A stretch of DNA of 64,000 bases, from NCBI GenBank assembly GCA_028641055.1, contig CM054059.1, positions 107,272,263 through 107,336,262 of the forward strand, given 5' to 3'. A model generated the notes under the pieces. That model saw only the letters and a program-made list of their open reading frames with translations, did not search any database and was not told the DNA's origin. The DNA comes from Alopecurus myosuroides (lineage: Eukaryota; Streptophyta; Magnoliopsida; Poales; Poaceae). Below, one piece after another: positions 13,436-25,400 of the stretch (within the stretch, counting starts at the first letter, position 1; each line of letters starts with the position of its first letter). The position numbers and the translations under genes were made by a program.

Positions 13436-16019
13436 TGAAAGCGCATGGTTCCCCCATATGTGGTTTTGGTAATTAATGTCAATCCTTATGGACTAATGTT
13501 TGCATTGAGTTATCCTTATAGATCCTCTCCATAGGAAATAATGGAGTTCATGTGTTGAACTCTATTAGCTTCCTTGATGGCCATTGTTATATTCAAGGAC
13601 TTATATCAAGAATGGTCATGGTTTTAGTTTAGCTTATTGCTACTGTGTCTTGAAGAAAAGGATTAGGTGATCTTTCATTATCATCTTCAATACATCATCA
13701 TTTGAAGTGAGAAGAAAAGATACAAGGTTGGTCAATCTAGTGATCAACACACAAAGCTACAAGTTGTACCAAGTGGGATTGTGTATCTCATGGTATGGTA
13801 AGCAATTGTCAATATAGCTTTGTGAACTAACCCTCTATGTGTGGTTAGGTATCTTTCCATGGACATGAACCAAAAGGAAGATTTCATATAGCCCATGGTC
13901 TATGTCATCGTCAAGCGGTGTTCGTCGCCTAGCTTGACATGGAAGCTGAAGTGAAGCATCTAGAAGATATCCTATGCTTGATGCTTGCCACCCTTTTGGA
14001 TATTGTGGCCTTGTGAAGATTTTCCAAGAAGGGTCTCTCCCATAATGGTGTATGGGGGAGCTAGTCTCTCACATAATGGTGTATGGGGGAGCAACTTGCA
14101 AGTCTTCATCAAGCGGAGCTTGTGCTAGCAAGCGCAATCAAGAAAGAAGATCCAGCTTGAGAGAGTCAAGATCGTCATCATCTAGCTCAAGTGGAATTCT
14201 CAAGGCAAAGGTATAATCTTGATAGGTTTTCTATTTTACCGGTTTCGTGTCTTTGGGAGACCGGGTTATAGGATAGATAGTCGTACTATCAAGAGGGGCC
14301 CTCAAGTGAGTAACTTGATCGGATCATTATGCAGGGCTCAAACCTTTGCATACTTTGCATATCATCTTTCTTGGTTCTTATTTGGCGTTTGTATCCTTTG
14401 GGTTTTTAGTGCTTGTCGTGATCTTACTGACAAGCCTTGGTTTCTCGAAAACGGATTTCGTAAGAAAAACTTGTTGCTTTTTCGGTGGTGAAAATATTCC
14501 GTTTGTCTTTGAGAATGTTCCCACACCTTCCATGTGTGGTAACTTCTGCATACTTTGAGGTATAAATATTTTCCAATGCAATTGGATTTACCTCGTTCGG
14601 AGTTCATTTGCAAAAGTTATGAAGTTTCTAGTCCAGCCTCTCTATTTCAGAACTCAACCCGATTATTCTAACCGGATTACTCCGGGCAACCGGATATTCC
14701 GGCTAGGATAGTTTTGGTCCATATTCGGGACAGAGCTGAGCCGGATTATTTGGAACCGGACTATTCATCTCAAACCGGATATTCCGGTTGTGGAGTTTTT
14801 GCTCGAAAACGGCTAAGGACCGGAGTCAAAACTGACATAAGTGAACCGGATTATTTGAACCGGATTATTCGGTGCAGACCGGATATTCCGGTTTGGGAAA
14901 TTTTCGGACCATATTTCACACTGGCATGGACCGGATTATTTGTACCGGATTATTCACTTTAGACCGGAGTTTCCGGGCGGACCGGATTATCCGGTTCAGT
15001 TTTGAACCGGAATATCCGGTCTACTCTGCACACAAAACGACTAGTTTTTGTGGGGACCTATTTAAGGGGGCTTTCTTCCCCATGGGTCCCCAAGCCTCCA
15101 AGCACGATTTTCCCCCTCTCTCCCACCATTGTTGACATTGGAAAGCTTGCCCCTCTCCCAATCTCTCCTATGGTTCTTGCATATCTTTGAGGGAAAAGAG
15201 AGAGGAGATCTAGATCTACATTTCCACCAATACATCTTCCTTCTTAGTGAGGGAAACCTAGTAGATCTTGATCTTGGAGTTCTTGGTGTTTCTCCTCCTT
15301 TGTTCTTTCTCTCTTATTCCCCCATAAGCATTTGTTGCTTTGTTGGAATTTGAGAGTGAAGGATTTGAGCACTTGTGTTCTTGACATTTGCATCGGTTGC
15401 ATCGGTTTGCTCTCTCCACGAGGATTCGTGGAAGTTGAAAGTTTGTGAGCTTGTTACTCTTGGGTCTTGGACCCTAGACGACTTGTGGTGTTCTTGGGAG
15501 CCTCCGGTTGAGTTGTGGATGTGTGCCCCAAGATTGTTGTGACACCGAGAGCCTCCAATTAAGTTGTGGATGCGTGCCTCGGGTTTGAAGGTTGCCAATA
15601 ATGGAAGGTGAACTAGGCCTTTGTGGCGGGGTTCATCGGAGAATAGGGTGAGGCCTTTGTGGCGTTGAGTAGGCCTCTTGTGGTGAGCTCACACCCCTCC
15701 AACGAGACGTACTCCCCTTTGTGGGAGGAACTCGGGAATACATCATCGTCTCCGTGTGCCTCGGTTATTTCTATACCCGAGCTTTTTTACTTATGCAATT
15801 TACATTGTGATAGCCTTCCAGCTTGAAGTTATATCTTGCTATCACCTTGTTACTTCTCTTGCTTAGCATAAGTTGTTGGTGCACCTAGTTGACCCTATAA
15901 TATTTAGGTTGTATGCTTGTTAATTTAAACACCTAGTTTATTTCCGCATTTAGCAAGCCTTAACCGGAAAAAATTTAATCGCCTATTCACCCCCCCTAGG
16001 AGATGTCGTTGTCCGTTCA
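13436..16019 (+). repeat. Solo LTR (2584 bp) inserted in LINE A ORF1, TSD TGCGC
   Basis: It begins TGAAAGCGCATGG and ends GTCCGTTCA (TG...CA). It is flanked by a perfect 5-bp repeat TGCGC at 13431-13435 and 16020-16024. No internal retroviral genes, primer site or second LTR are present, so this is a solo LTR left by recombination between the two LTRs of a complete element. The opening TGTGGTTTTGGTAATTAATG and the CACCCCCCCTAGG near the end are features I recognise from abundant grass LTRs whose internal part starts with an initiator-Met-tRNA primer site. The family name is not assigned. Confidence 0.9.
14655..15025 (+). repeat. Cluster of imperfect CCGGATATTCCGG palindromes inside the solo LTR
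   Basis: About 370 bases contain repeated ACCGGATTATT half-sites and near-perfect palindromes CCGGATATTCCGG (about 14690, 14777, 14878) with variants near 14965-15020. They are spaced by roughly 85-100 bases. They sit just upstream of a likely transcribed part of the LTR. The role is unknown: protein binding sites or a CpG-rich methylation target are both possible. Confidence 0.7.
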
Positions 16020-17026
16020 TGCGCTGGCTGCGGGCCAGCTAGCGGCGGATGGCTCCAGTGACGCGCTGAGCGTTGAGCATGTACGCTCCGCTCGGCCACG
16101 GTCGCCACCGAGCCCAGATGGGGCGCGGGCCACGCAGGCCTCCTCTGCAGACGAGGCTCGGCGCGCTGGAGGAGGTCTTTTCCACCACGCCGGGCGACGG
16201 GAGGATGAGCGTCGCTCGGGTGCCTGACGGGGCACGGGCCACTACCGGCCCAGCTGCTGGCACTGCGCAGGGCGCTACGCGGGGCGACGTCGACGCCTCG
16301 CCTTCGGGCGATGGATTTAACCCGGCCCAGTTAGGCGTTATGGGCCAGCTGCATGACTCGTCGGCGGGGCGGTCCGAGACGGGTCGGAGAATCAACACGG
16401 GGACGGCGGACTTTACTTCACCGACTGGGTTAGCTGTGGTCGAGGGGGCTTCTTCTTCACCGCCGCCCCCTTCCGCAGTTCCGAGGGCTACAGGGGCGCA
16501 CGTAGCGATTCGTCGTAGTGCTCGACACCCTGTAGCAGCGGATGGCTCGTTGTCTACGGACGAGGATGCGCTGTCCAAAGCGATGCGTCGCAAGGCGGCG
16601 ATGTTTTCTCCTCCTATTGCAGGTATACCTTCATCTCAAAAATTGTTTCTATAATATTCAACTGCTAGGCTATCTTCTAGTTTAGCTAATATAGGAGTTA
16701 ATCTCGGTACAAATGAGCATGATATAACTGTCTCGGCTAATGCTTTGAAACACGTGGAGTATGATCGCCTTCGGGTATCTCCATGTGCTTCTTCTAAGCC
16801 GGTTACCCCATCCTCGGATGATGAGGAAGCAAATGCCACAGTTGATGGACAACTTCTATCATATCTGGTGGGTGAGGTCACGGAGGTGGATATGGATGAG
16901 GACGGACTAGGATCTTTGAAAGATCTCTTTGCTTATGTCCGGAAATCCAAGTCTGCCAAGGACAAAAGGAACAAGGAAGTTCGTAAAAATGTAAAAGACT
17001 CTAAGATTCCAATTGTTTCCCAATGA
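16020..17026 (+). pseudogene. LINE A ORF1, 3' portion
   Basis: This continues ORF1 after the solo LTR. It is a low-complexity Ala/Pro/Ser region (AAGQLAADGSSDALS, ASSSPPPPSAVPRA), then a basic motif RRSARHPVAADGSLSTDEDALSKA typical of plant LINE ORF1 C-termini, then an acidic segment and a Lys-rich tail ending at 17026 (VSQ). A stop at 16654 interrupts it. The ORF1 stop overlaps the ATG of ORF2 (17023), a spacing seen in L1-like elements. Confidence 0.6.
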
Positions 17027-20000
17027 ACAACATTTTCACTAATAGCAGAGGTCTTGGTGACTTGGCTAAACATTTGAATATTGCTCAGTATGTGCGGGAT
17101 CATAAATTGGAGTTTTTAGCTATTTCGGAAACGGGTAGAAGGGATTTTACGCCTAGTGTGTTCGAACGCCTTTCAGGAGGCGTAGACTTCACTTGGCATT
17201 CTATCCCTCCTCGTGGAAGATCGGGTGGCATTTTGCTTGGCGTTAAATCAGACTCTATGGACTTATTGACGGTGACGGATTGTGACTTTCATATTAAAGC
17301 ACATATCTGGAACAGGGCCGATAATTTTATTTGAAGTTTGGTTGCTGTGTATGGTGCTGCCCAAGAAGAATATAAAGCAGCTTTCCTTCGCGAGTTGGTG
17401 AATCTGGCTAATGATAACCCGTATCCTATTTTAATAGGTGGGGATTTTAATATGCTAAGATTTCCACATGAGAAAAAGCAAAGGAAGGTTCGATAGGCAT
17501 TGGCCTTTCTTATTTAACGTTGTCATTGACAATTTAGATTTGAGAGAGGTTCATATGTCTGGGAGACAGTTTACCTGGGCTAATAGTCTCCCAGAGTCTA
17601 CATACGAAAAACTTGACCGAGTACTGATGAGTACAGACTGGGAAAATAAATACCCATTGGTCACAGTACGCGCGAGCTCTTGAACGTATTGAGTCTCTAT
17701 CGGATCATACACCCATTCTACATTCTACCAGCACGTTGAACCCAGCTACTCAACCCCAGTTCAAGTTTGAATTAGGATGGTTGCGATGAGCTGGTTAAAA
17801 ATGTATGGGCTAAACCAGTGGTTGCGAATAACCCTATCGGAAGATGGACTCTTAAGTTGCACAATGTGGGCATATATCTTAGGGGTTGGGCTAGACACAC
17901 TGCTAGTATTTAAAAAAAAGAGCGCATGTGTTCCATTATTGATGAACTCGACATCATTGTGGAAATAAGGCTACTGAGTCCACAGGAAATTGAGCTCAAA
18001 AGCCAATCTAACGCGAAAGTAGCCTCTTTGCTGCGAGAGGAGGAGATCAAATGGTACCAGAGATCAAAGGCTAAATTTATTCTGGAAGGAGATTCGAATA
18101 CGCGATACTTTCATAATGTTGCCAATGGGTGACATAGGAAGAAGCGGATTCATTCTCTTTTGCAGAATGAAGGTCTGATCGAAGGGCAGGATCAGCTCAA
18201 GGCCTACATAACAAAGTATTATAAAGATTTGTTTGGGTCTCCGATTGACACTTCTGTGTCAATGGATGAGTCGCGAACAGAGGATATCCCACAAGTATCT
18301 GCCGAAGAGAATACCTTCCTTAATGCTCCATTCAGTGAAGAGGAGATTAAGAGGGAAGTATTTTTGATGAAACATAACAAGGCGCCAGGTCCGGATGGTT
18401 TCCCTGCAGAGTTTTACCAACATTTTTGGGATGTCATCAAGGATGAACTACTAGAATTGTTTGGATGATTGCATGAGGGTCAACTGGAACTCTTTCGCCT
18501 TAATTTTGGGGATATCGTTTTGTTGCCAAAATTTTTGGATGCAGAAAGGATACAACAATACAGACATATCTGCCTCCTAAATGTTAGCTTCAAAATCTTT
18601 ACGAAAGTGGCTACCATTAGGCTAAATGCGGTAGCAGATCATGTGGTGAAACCTACTCAAACTGCTTTCATGCAGGGTAGTAATATCCTAGACGGGGTTG
18701 TCGTTTTACACGAGACTGTCCATGAGATGCATACCAAAAAGCTAAATGGGTTACTTTTTAAAATTGACTTTGAAAAGGCCTATGATAAAGTTAATTGGTC
18801 GTTCCTCCAACAAACTCTGAGAATGAAAGGATTCTCGGAGGAGTGGTGTGCCTTGATCCATAACTTTGTGTCTGGGGGGAGTGTTGCTGTAAAGGTCAAT
18901 GATGACATAGGAAAATACTTTCATACTAAAAAGGGATTGAGACAAGGTGATCCTCTATCGCCCATACTATTTAATATAGTGGCTGATATGGTAGTGATCA
19001 TGATTGAACGAGCTAAAGAAAATGACCTTATTGAAGGATTGGTGCCTCATCTTGTCGATGGGGGTCTATCGATACTTTAGTATGCAGACGATACGATTCT
19101 TTTTATGGAACATGATCTAGAGAAAGAGACAAATCTGAAGTTAATTCTGTCAGCATTTGAGCAATTATCTGGATTAAAAATTAATTTCTATAAAAGTGGA
19201 TTGTTTTGTTTCGGCGAAGCCCAAGAGGCAGTTGCTTAATACTCCAAACTTTTTGGATGTGAGCAAGGTCAATTTCCTATACAGTATTTGGGAATTTTGA
19301 TACATTATAGAAGATTGACCAATGCTGAATGGAAACATGTCGAAGACCGTCTGCAGAAAATGCTAGCAAGTTGGAAAGGAAAATTACTATCCCTAGGTGG
19401 AAGACTGGTTCTCATTAATTCAGTACGGTCAAAATTGGTATTGTATATGATATCCTTTTTCGAGTTACCCAAAGGAGTCCTGAAGAAGTTAGATTACTTC
19501 AGATCGAGATTCTTTTGGCAAGGGGATGGTGAAAATAAAAAATATCGATTGGCAAGATGGGACGTGGTGTGCCGACCCAAAGATCAGGGAGGGCTGGGGA
19601 TTCATGCTTCAGGTCAAAAATTCAGCTCTCCTAGGTAAATGGCTTTTTAAGCTACTTACGGATAATGGTGTTTGGAAGACACTCCTTAAGAGAAAATACA
19701 TCGGCACAAAAGGTTTATCACAGGTTTATCACAAAATGGCGTCTAAGAATCATTTCTTTCGCTATGGTGAATTTTCCATTAAAGATGGATCTCAGATACG
19801 GTTTTGGGAGGATAAATGGTTCGGAAATTCCACCCTCCGAGAACAGTATCCGACCTTATACAATATTGTTCGTCATAAAGGGGATACGTTAGCCACAGTG
19901 ATGCAAACGTTTCCTCCAAACGTGACGTTCAGGAGAGATGTCATTGGACCAAGACTTCTGTCTTGGAATGCTTTATTAGATAGATTGGCTTTGATCCAAT

Positions 20001-20650
20001 TATCACCAGGCACCGATGCGTTTCGCTGGAGTTTGACTAAGAATGGGAAATTCTCGGTCGATTCCTTATATAACGCATTGGTTCACTCTAATGTGCCGGT
20101 TGATAATAATAAGAAAATATGGGAAATGAAGATACCTCTGAAAATGAATTTTTTTGCATGGTATCTTCGTAAGGGTGTCATTTTAACTAAAGATAATATT
20201 GTCAAGCGCAATCGGCATGGGAGTACAAAGTGTGTTTCGTGCTCTAAGGATGAGACTACAAGACACTTAATCTTCGAGTGCGTATGTGCGCGTTCTATAT
20301 GGTCAGCTATCCAAATGGCTTCGAAGCTATATCCGCCAACAACCGTTACAAATATTTTTGGCAATTGGTTGAATGGAACAGATAAAAGGTTTAAAATTAT
20401 TTTCAAGGTAGGAGCGCTAGCCGTTATATGGTCGCTCTGGCTGTGTAGGAATGATAAGATTTTCGGTGATAAAAATTTCTCTCGTTTGCAGGTTCTATTC
20501 CAATGCACAGGTATTCTCCGTTCGTGGTGCATATTATAGCGGGTGGAGTTTCGAGACATTTTTTATGGAGGCATGTGCACGGCTAAAAAGGGTGACGAGG
20601 GATATTTTTATCCCAAATGGGTGGCCGCTTGATCTACGGATAGCTGCTCC
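17023..20650 (+). pseudogene. LINE A ORF2 (endonuclease, reverse transcriptase, zf-RVT), several stops
   Basis: Domains run in LINE order. The AP-endonuclease lies at 17060-17690 (FLAISETGRRDF, GRSGGILLGV, LIGGDFNML). The reverse transcriptase lies at 18330-19300 with NKAPGPDGFPAEFYQHFW, KIDFEKAYDKVNW, GLRQGDPLSPILFN and YADDTILFM. The C-terminal zinc-binding region lies at about 20020-20460 (CVSCSKDETTRHLIFECVCARSIW). Lesions include stops at 17332, 17494, 18466 and 19078 (directly before YADD), a stop near 19238 and a frame change near 19600. The catalytic residues are still readable, so decay is moderate. The enzyme would nick target DNA and copy its own RNA, but this copy cannot do so. 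Confidence 0.85.
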
Positions 20651-20774
20651 ATAGACGACATTCTTGATTCATCTCTGATTATAATCGATATGTTGCTACC
20701 TTTGTTTTCTTTATTTCGGCTGTGTGCATTCTGTTATGCAGAAGCCGGGTGTAATATTTAAACTTTTTAAAAAA

Positions 20775-22132
20775 GAAGTTGGTTACCATCCCCCCGTCCT
20801 AACCCTAGCCGCCGCCGCCACCGGCCGGCCGGCGCCGCCTCTACCTCCCCCCTCCCCCTCCCCCTCCCCCTCTCCCCCTCCCCCTCCCCGCGCGTCCGTC
20901 GCCCCCCGCGGCGGCGGCGCGCCTTCCCCGACCTCCCCGTCCGCGGCCACACCCCCACGCGCCTCCCCGTCGCCGCCGCCGGCAGAGGCTGCCGGGCCGT
21001 GCCCCGGTGGCGCCGGCGGCGGGGCTATCCTCTACCCGCGCCGCACATGTGGAGGCGGGGCTCCCTAGAGCGGCGGCGGTGCTCCCCAGGTGGCGGTGGT
21101 TCGGCTCCGGCCGGGAGGTGACCTCACGGCGGCGGTGTCTGCAGATGCGTGGCAGCGCATTGGTGGGCGCGGTTGTGCCGCGGTCGACGGGCCAAGGCGG
21201 CCCAGATCTGGGCCCGTGGGCCCCATCTGGGTCGGGACGGGCTTGTTGACTTGCGGCACGTTCTGGAGTTGGAGATGAGGGTGAGGGGGACGCGGACAAC
21301 GGCGACGGCGGCCGACCTGTTGCAACATGGCTGCAAGCTTTACGAGCCTGTTTCGGGCCCGGCCGGACCCCACTAGGACTGGTATGCCCCCGCGGGGGCT
21401 TCACGGGCCCGTTGGGACCGGCCAGACCTTAAGGGGACTGGTGTGCTCTGTAGCCGTGTCCGGTCGACTACCGTTCTCGACGGTGGAGGCAGTACCCTCC
21501 CGCTCGGCTGTTGTTGCGTTGTTTCCGGTGTAACCCTCACCTCGTCTCCGTCTGTCAGACCTCGTAGTGTCGTCCTCGGAGAGACGACGTTGTTGGCTTC
21601 GTGACCGTGGTGGTGCATGTTCGTGGGCGGCTAGTCCGGTGGTGTCAAGGCTCAGCCTTGAGGGGCTCCTTTGCTCCAATCGTCCGGGGCGGTGGATAGG
21701 GTCTCGGGAGAAATCCTTGTCAGCGCGTCTGACACCGGCGCGGTGCCGCCTCCGGGTGGCACCCTTCCTTCTTGAAGGGCGCCGGGGCTACCCGCTGTCC
21801 GCTGTCCCCTGTGTGCCGGGGGAAACCCTAGGACCAGTTGCTGGTCCGGGCAACAGCGTGGCTTCCTTCTTGAAGGTGTTGCTTGGCACTCGTCGATTCG
21901 TAGCTAGGAGCGTGGTGGTACTAAGTAGGAGGGCGCAGCGGTTGCGGGTCATCGTCGTTTAGTCAATCCGCCTATGTCTCCTTTTTTCTTTCTTTTTTTT
22001 TCGTTTGTGTGTGTGTTGGCTGCTGCCTCAGCCTGTGTGTTGGTTCGGCTCTGCTGTTTCGAGCATTGTATCAAGGTGGTTGCTATATTAATATAGCGGG
22101 GCTTCGGCCTATTTCGGATTATTAAAAAAAAA
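20775..22132 (+). mobile_element. Short GC-rich retroposon-like block with A-tail
   Basis: The block starts with CCGTCCTAACCCTAGCCGCCG, a sequence type seen at LINE 5' ends. It includes a CCCCCT-rich simple repeat (about 20841-20887) and strong CpG content to about 21950. It ends ATATTAATATAGCGGGGCTTCGG followed by nine A residues (22124-22132). Grass LINEs often end in a similar AATAAAGCGG-type sequence plus A-tail, so I read this as a short non-autonomous LINE derivative. No endonuclease or reverse transcriptase is present. The open frames here on both strands are GC-rich and low complexity and I do not call them genes. A host gene fragment carried by the element is an alternative. Confidence 0.5.
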
Positions 22133-22432
22133 GGGGGCATAAGTATTATTTTCGTTTTAAGTGACTGTCGATTTACCGGAAACCCGGTTGGGGGGGAGCG
22201 GACGTGCAACATGTGGTGTGACTGGGCCTTGTCTGCTCGACCACGCGAGAGGCCGTACCCCTCCCCCGAAGGTTCGATAAATACGGGATTGCGCCACGGT
22301 TTCTCTTATTCCCGCGCTCTCTTTCTCTCTCTCCTGCTTCCCGACTCCGGCTTCTGCCGTAAAACAACGTCCGGCAGTCCGGCGACAGCGGTGGCGGACA
22401 CGGCATTGGGTGAGATTGTTTTACCTTTCGCC
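22133..22432 (+). promoter_or_regulatory. Short promoter and 5' leader of the diterpene synthase gene
   Basis: This is the only unique sequence between the A-tail of the upstream retroposon (22132) and the gene's ATG (22433). A TATA-like GATAAATA lies at about 22274-22281, some 155 bases before the ATG. A pyrimidine-rich stretch follows (CTCTCTTTCTCTCTCTCC, about 22316-22334), which is common in plant leaders. About 140 bases of sequence lie upstream of the TATA box. Any further regulatory DNA would have to lie in transposon sequence. Confidence 0.5.
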
Positions 22433-25400
22433 ATGTCCAACATGCAAGTTTCCGGTGGCTGTTCCGTCCTCCCGTCGCCTCGCCAGACCCTCCTCTCCAT
22501 CCCGGCGAATCCCCTGTTCGCGCCAGAGTTCAGGCCGAGTCATCATCGACGTCTCGTGTTCGCCAGAGCAGCGAGGAACGCCTCCAGCCATTCTCCAGAC
22601 GAACCTCGCCCCCTCGGGTTCGTCTCCCGAAGCCGTCACCTTCCTCCTGCGCGATACTGGATTTGGGAGGGGAACCAGAGGATTTGGCCATGTTCTGGTA
22701 AGGAGTCCTGTATTTTTTTTCCCCGGGTAATGGTAAGGAGCCTAGCTTGCTTGTATGGATCGATTATAAGATCTTAGTTTCTGCTTCATTTCACAGCAAG
22801 AGAATCAAATAATTACAAAAATATGTGTGCCCCAAAGGACGCAAAATACTATTAGTACTGTTGCTAAAAGAATGGACAAAACACAAATATAAGAATTTTC
22901 CTCTTATTTTACCTGAGTTCCTGAATGGCTGCACCCGATTCAAAGCAGGCTTTTTGTTCACTCCCTTCCAATTCTTGTATGATTTTTGTTTGTCTGAGCG
23001 GCACCATGTGCGTGTTCATATGAGTGACATCTTAATTGACTGTATCCTTTCTCTGTAAACAGCATATTCCAACGAAGGGTTGGTAGGAGAAAATGCAAGC
23101 ATGCAGAACGTGGTATGAGCCTCACTGCTGGTTACTATACTGTAGTTTTTTGGATCCTATCACGGCGCTGGGATCCTTGTATAATTAAATGTTGCTTTCT
23201 ATGGAATTAAAATGCAGCATACAGATGGACAGGAGGCTAGAATAAGGAAGCAGCTCCAGAAAGTCGAGTTTACGCCATCATCATACGACACGGCATGGGT
23301 GGCTATGGTGCCCTTGCCGAGAACCCCTGCGGCTCCATGTTTTCCCCAGTGTGTTGAATGGATATTACAAAACCAACAGGATGATGGATCTTGGGGTATC
23401 AACGAATCTGGATCATCAGCGAGAAAGGACATTCTCTTATCCACATTAGCATGTGTTCTTGCACTTAAGAAATGGAAGGTTGGCCACGAGCACATAAAGA
23501 GAGGTATATAGACAAATAAACACTACTCCTTGTTAATGTAGTTCTGCTGTCTTTAGTTTGAAGAACAGAAACAGCTTTAGTGCACTGAAAATTGTACTGT
23601 ACAGGGATGCATTTCATTGGAACAAACTTCTCCATTGTCATGGATGAGCAGATTGCTGCTCCCATAGGCTTCAATATCATTTTTCCTGGTATGCTTAGCC
23701 ATGCCATTGCGATGGGTTTGCAGTTTCCAGTAAGACAAATTGATATTGATGGGATTCTTCACCTCTGGGAGATGGAAGTGAAAAGGTTGGTCATCGGAAA
23801 AATATTTCCATGGGATTGTGTTATCTTCCTGTCTGTAGGCTATAGTACTCCCTCTGTTTCAAAATAAGTGTCATTGAAATGGATGTATCTAGCAATGAAA
23901 TACATCTAGGTACACCCATTTTAACGACACTTATTTTGAGATGGAGGGACTATATTATAGTCGACAAGTTTATAAAGTTAGTATGTAATATGTATGAAGT
24001 TAGTGTGTAACATGTGTGAATTTGTCGTGTCATTCATATTGTCTTTTGCTTACCAGTTCGTAAAATATAAAAAATCCTGATACTTGTCTTAATTGCTTTA
24101 GACAGGCAGCGAAGAAATCTTGTGGGAGCAAAGCATATATGGCCTATGTTGCCGAAGGGTTAGGGAACCTGCAGAACTGGAATGAAGTCTTGAAGTTCCA
24201 GAGAAAGAATGGATCGTTGTTCAACTCTCCTTCCACGACTGCTGCTGCATTAGTCCACAGCTGTGACGACAAAGCACTGGAGTACCTAAATTTGCTTGTC
24301 AGTAAGTTTGGTAGTGCAGGTGGGTATCTGTATATCCTTGTGAAGAATTGGCAACGTTCCAACTGTCGCTAAATGCCTAATGCTTGTAGTAATTTTGCAG
24401 TACCAGCTGTATATCCACTAAATATATATTGCCAGCTTTCAATGGTGGATTTGCTTGAAAAGATCGGGATTTCTCACCATTTTCCTAGCGAGATAAAGAA
24501 CATCCTAGACATTACATACAGGTAATGACTATACAAAATCGATGCTTCCTCCATTTTAAAATAGTAGGCCTATTTAGTTTTTAAAGATAACGGTTTTGCC
24601 AACATTTACTATTAGTACGCAATTTTTTCAGATGCCAAAAGATTCATATTCAAACGTACTTACATATGAGAATACTCTGTATTATATCACACCATTTTTC
24701 AGTGATGTAAATCACATCCCAGAACATGGATGATACTCCCTTCATTTCAAAATATTAGGTATATTTTTTTATCATAAAGGGTTTGACCAACAAGCAACTA
24801 TGCAATTTATGTGAGATTTTACTTATTCATACCCAAAAGTACTTAGATATGAATGCAGTTGTATATCACATAACATACTACATGTATTAATGGCGGGGCT
24901 ATATGTGTTTTTACTAACTTGTACTGTGTCCTATTTATAGTTCCTGGTTACAGAGGGACGATGAAATCATGCTAGATATAGCAACATGTGCAATGTCGTT
25001 TCGCCTTTTACGGATGAATGGGTATGATGTATCCTCAGGTAAATAGGCATGAATTCCATGTCAATATTATCATTCATCTTGAGTTAACAGTCTAACTCAC
25101 TAATTTGATTTTGGCGCAGATGAACTGTCTGTCTCATGTTGCTGAAGCCTCCACTTTCCATAATTCGCTTCAGGGATATTTAAATGATAAAAGATCTCTA
25201 TTGGAATTGTACAAGGCTTCGAAAGTCACTTTATCAGATGATGAATTCATCCTGGATAACATAGGCTATTGGTCTGGCAGCTTATTGAAGCAAAAGATGT
25301 TCTTTGATGGGTTGCCAAGAATCTCAATCTATGGAGAGGTGCCTGCATAAAATTTAAAATTGCCATTTCACTTAGCAGTTCAGTTTGTGTTTAATTCTAT

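Larger units (their letters stand above)
10740..20774 (+). mobile_element. LINE A: L1-like non-LTR retrotransposon interrupted by a solo LTR
   Basis: One LINE spans this interval. ORF1 lies at about 10759-13435 and 16020-17026, ORF2 at 17023-20650, and the 3' untranslated part ends in a short A-rich tail near 20766-20774. The insertion at 13436-16019 can be removed at its 5-bp target duplication, and the ORF1 frame then reads through the join (SETDAL followed by AAGQLAADGSSDALS). That shows the two halves are one element. A related copy in reverse orientation lies at 28424-30784, on the other side of the diterpene synthase gene. Confidence 0.8.

Noticed and set aside
20724..21962. Many open frames of 60-190 codons on both strands
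   Set aside because: CpG-rich, Pro/Arg/Ala low-complexity translations on both strands with no domain; a by-product of base composition in a retroposon-like block.
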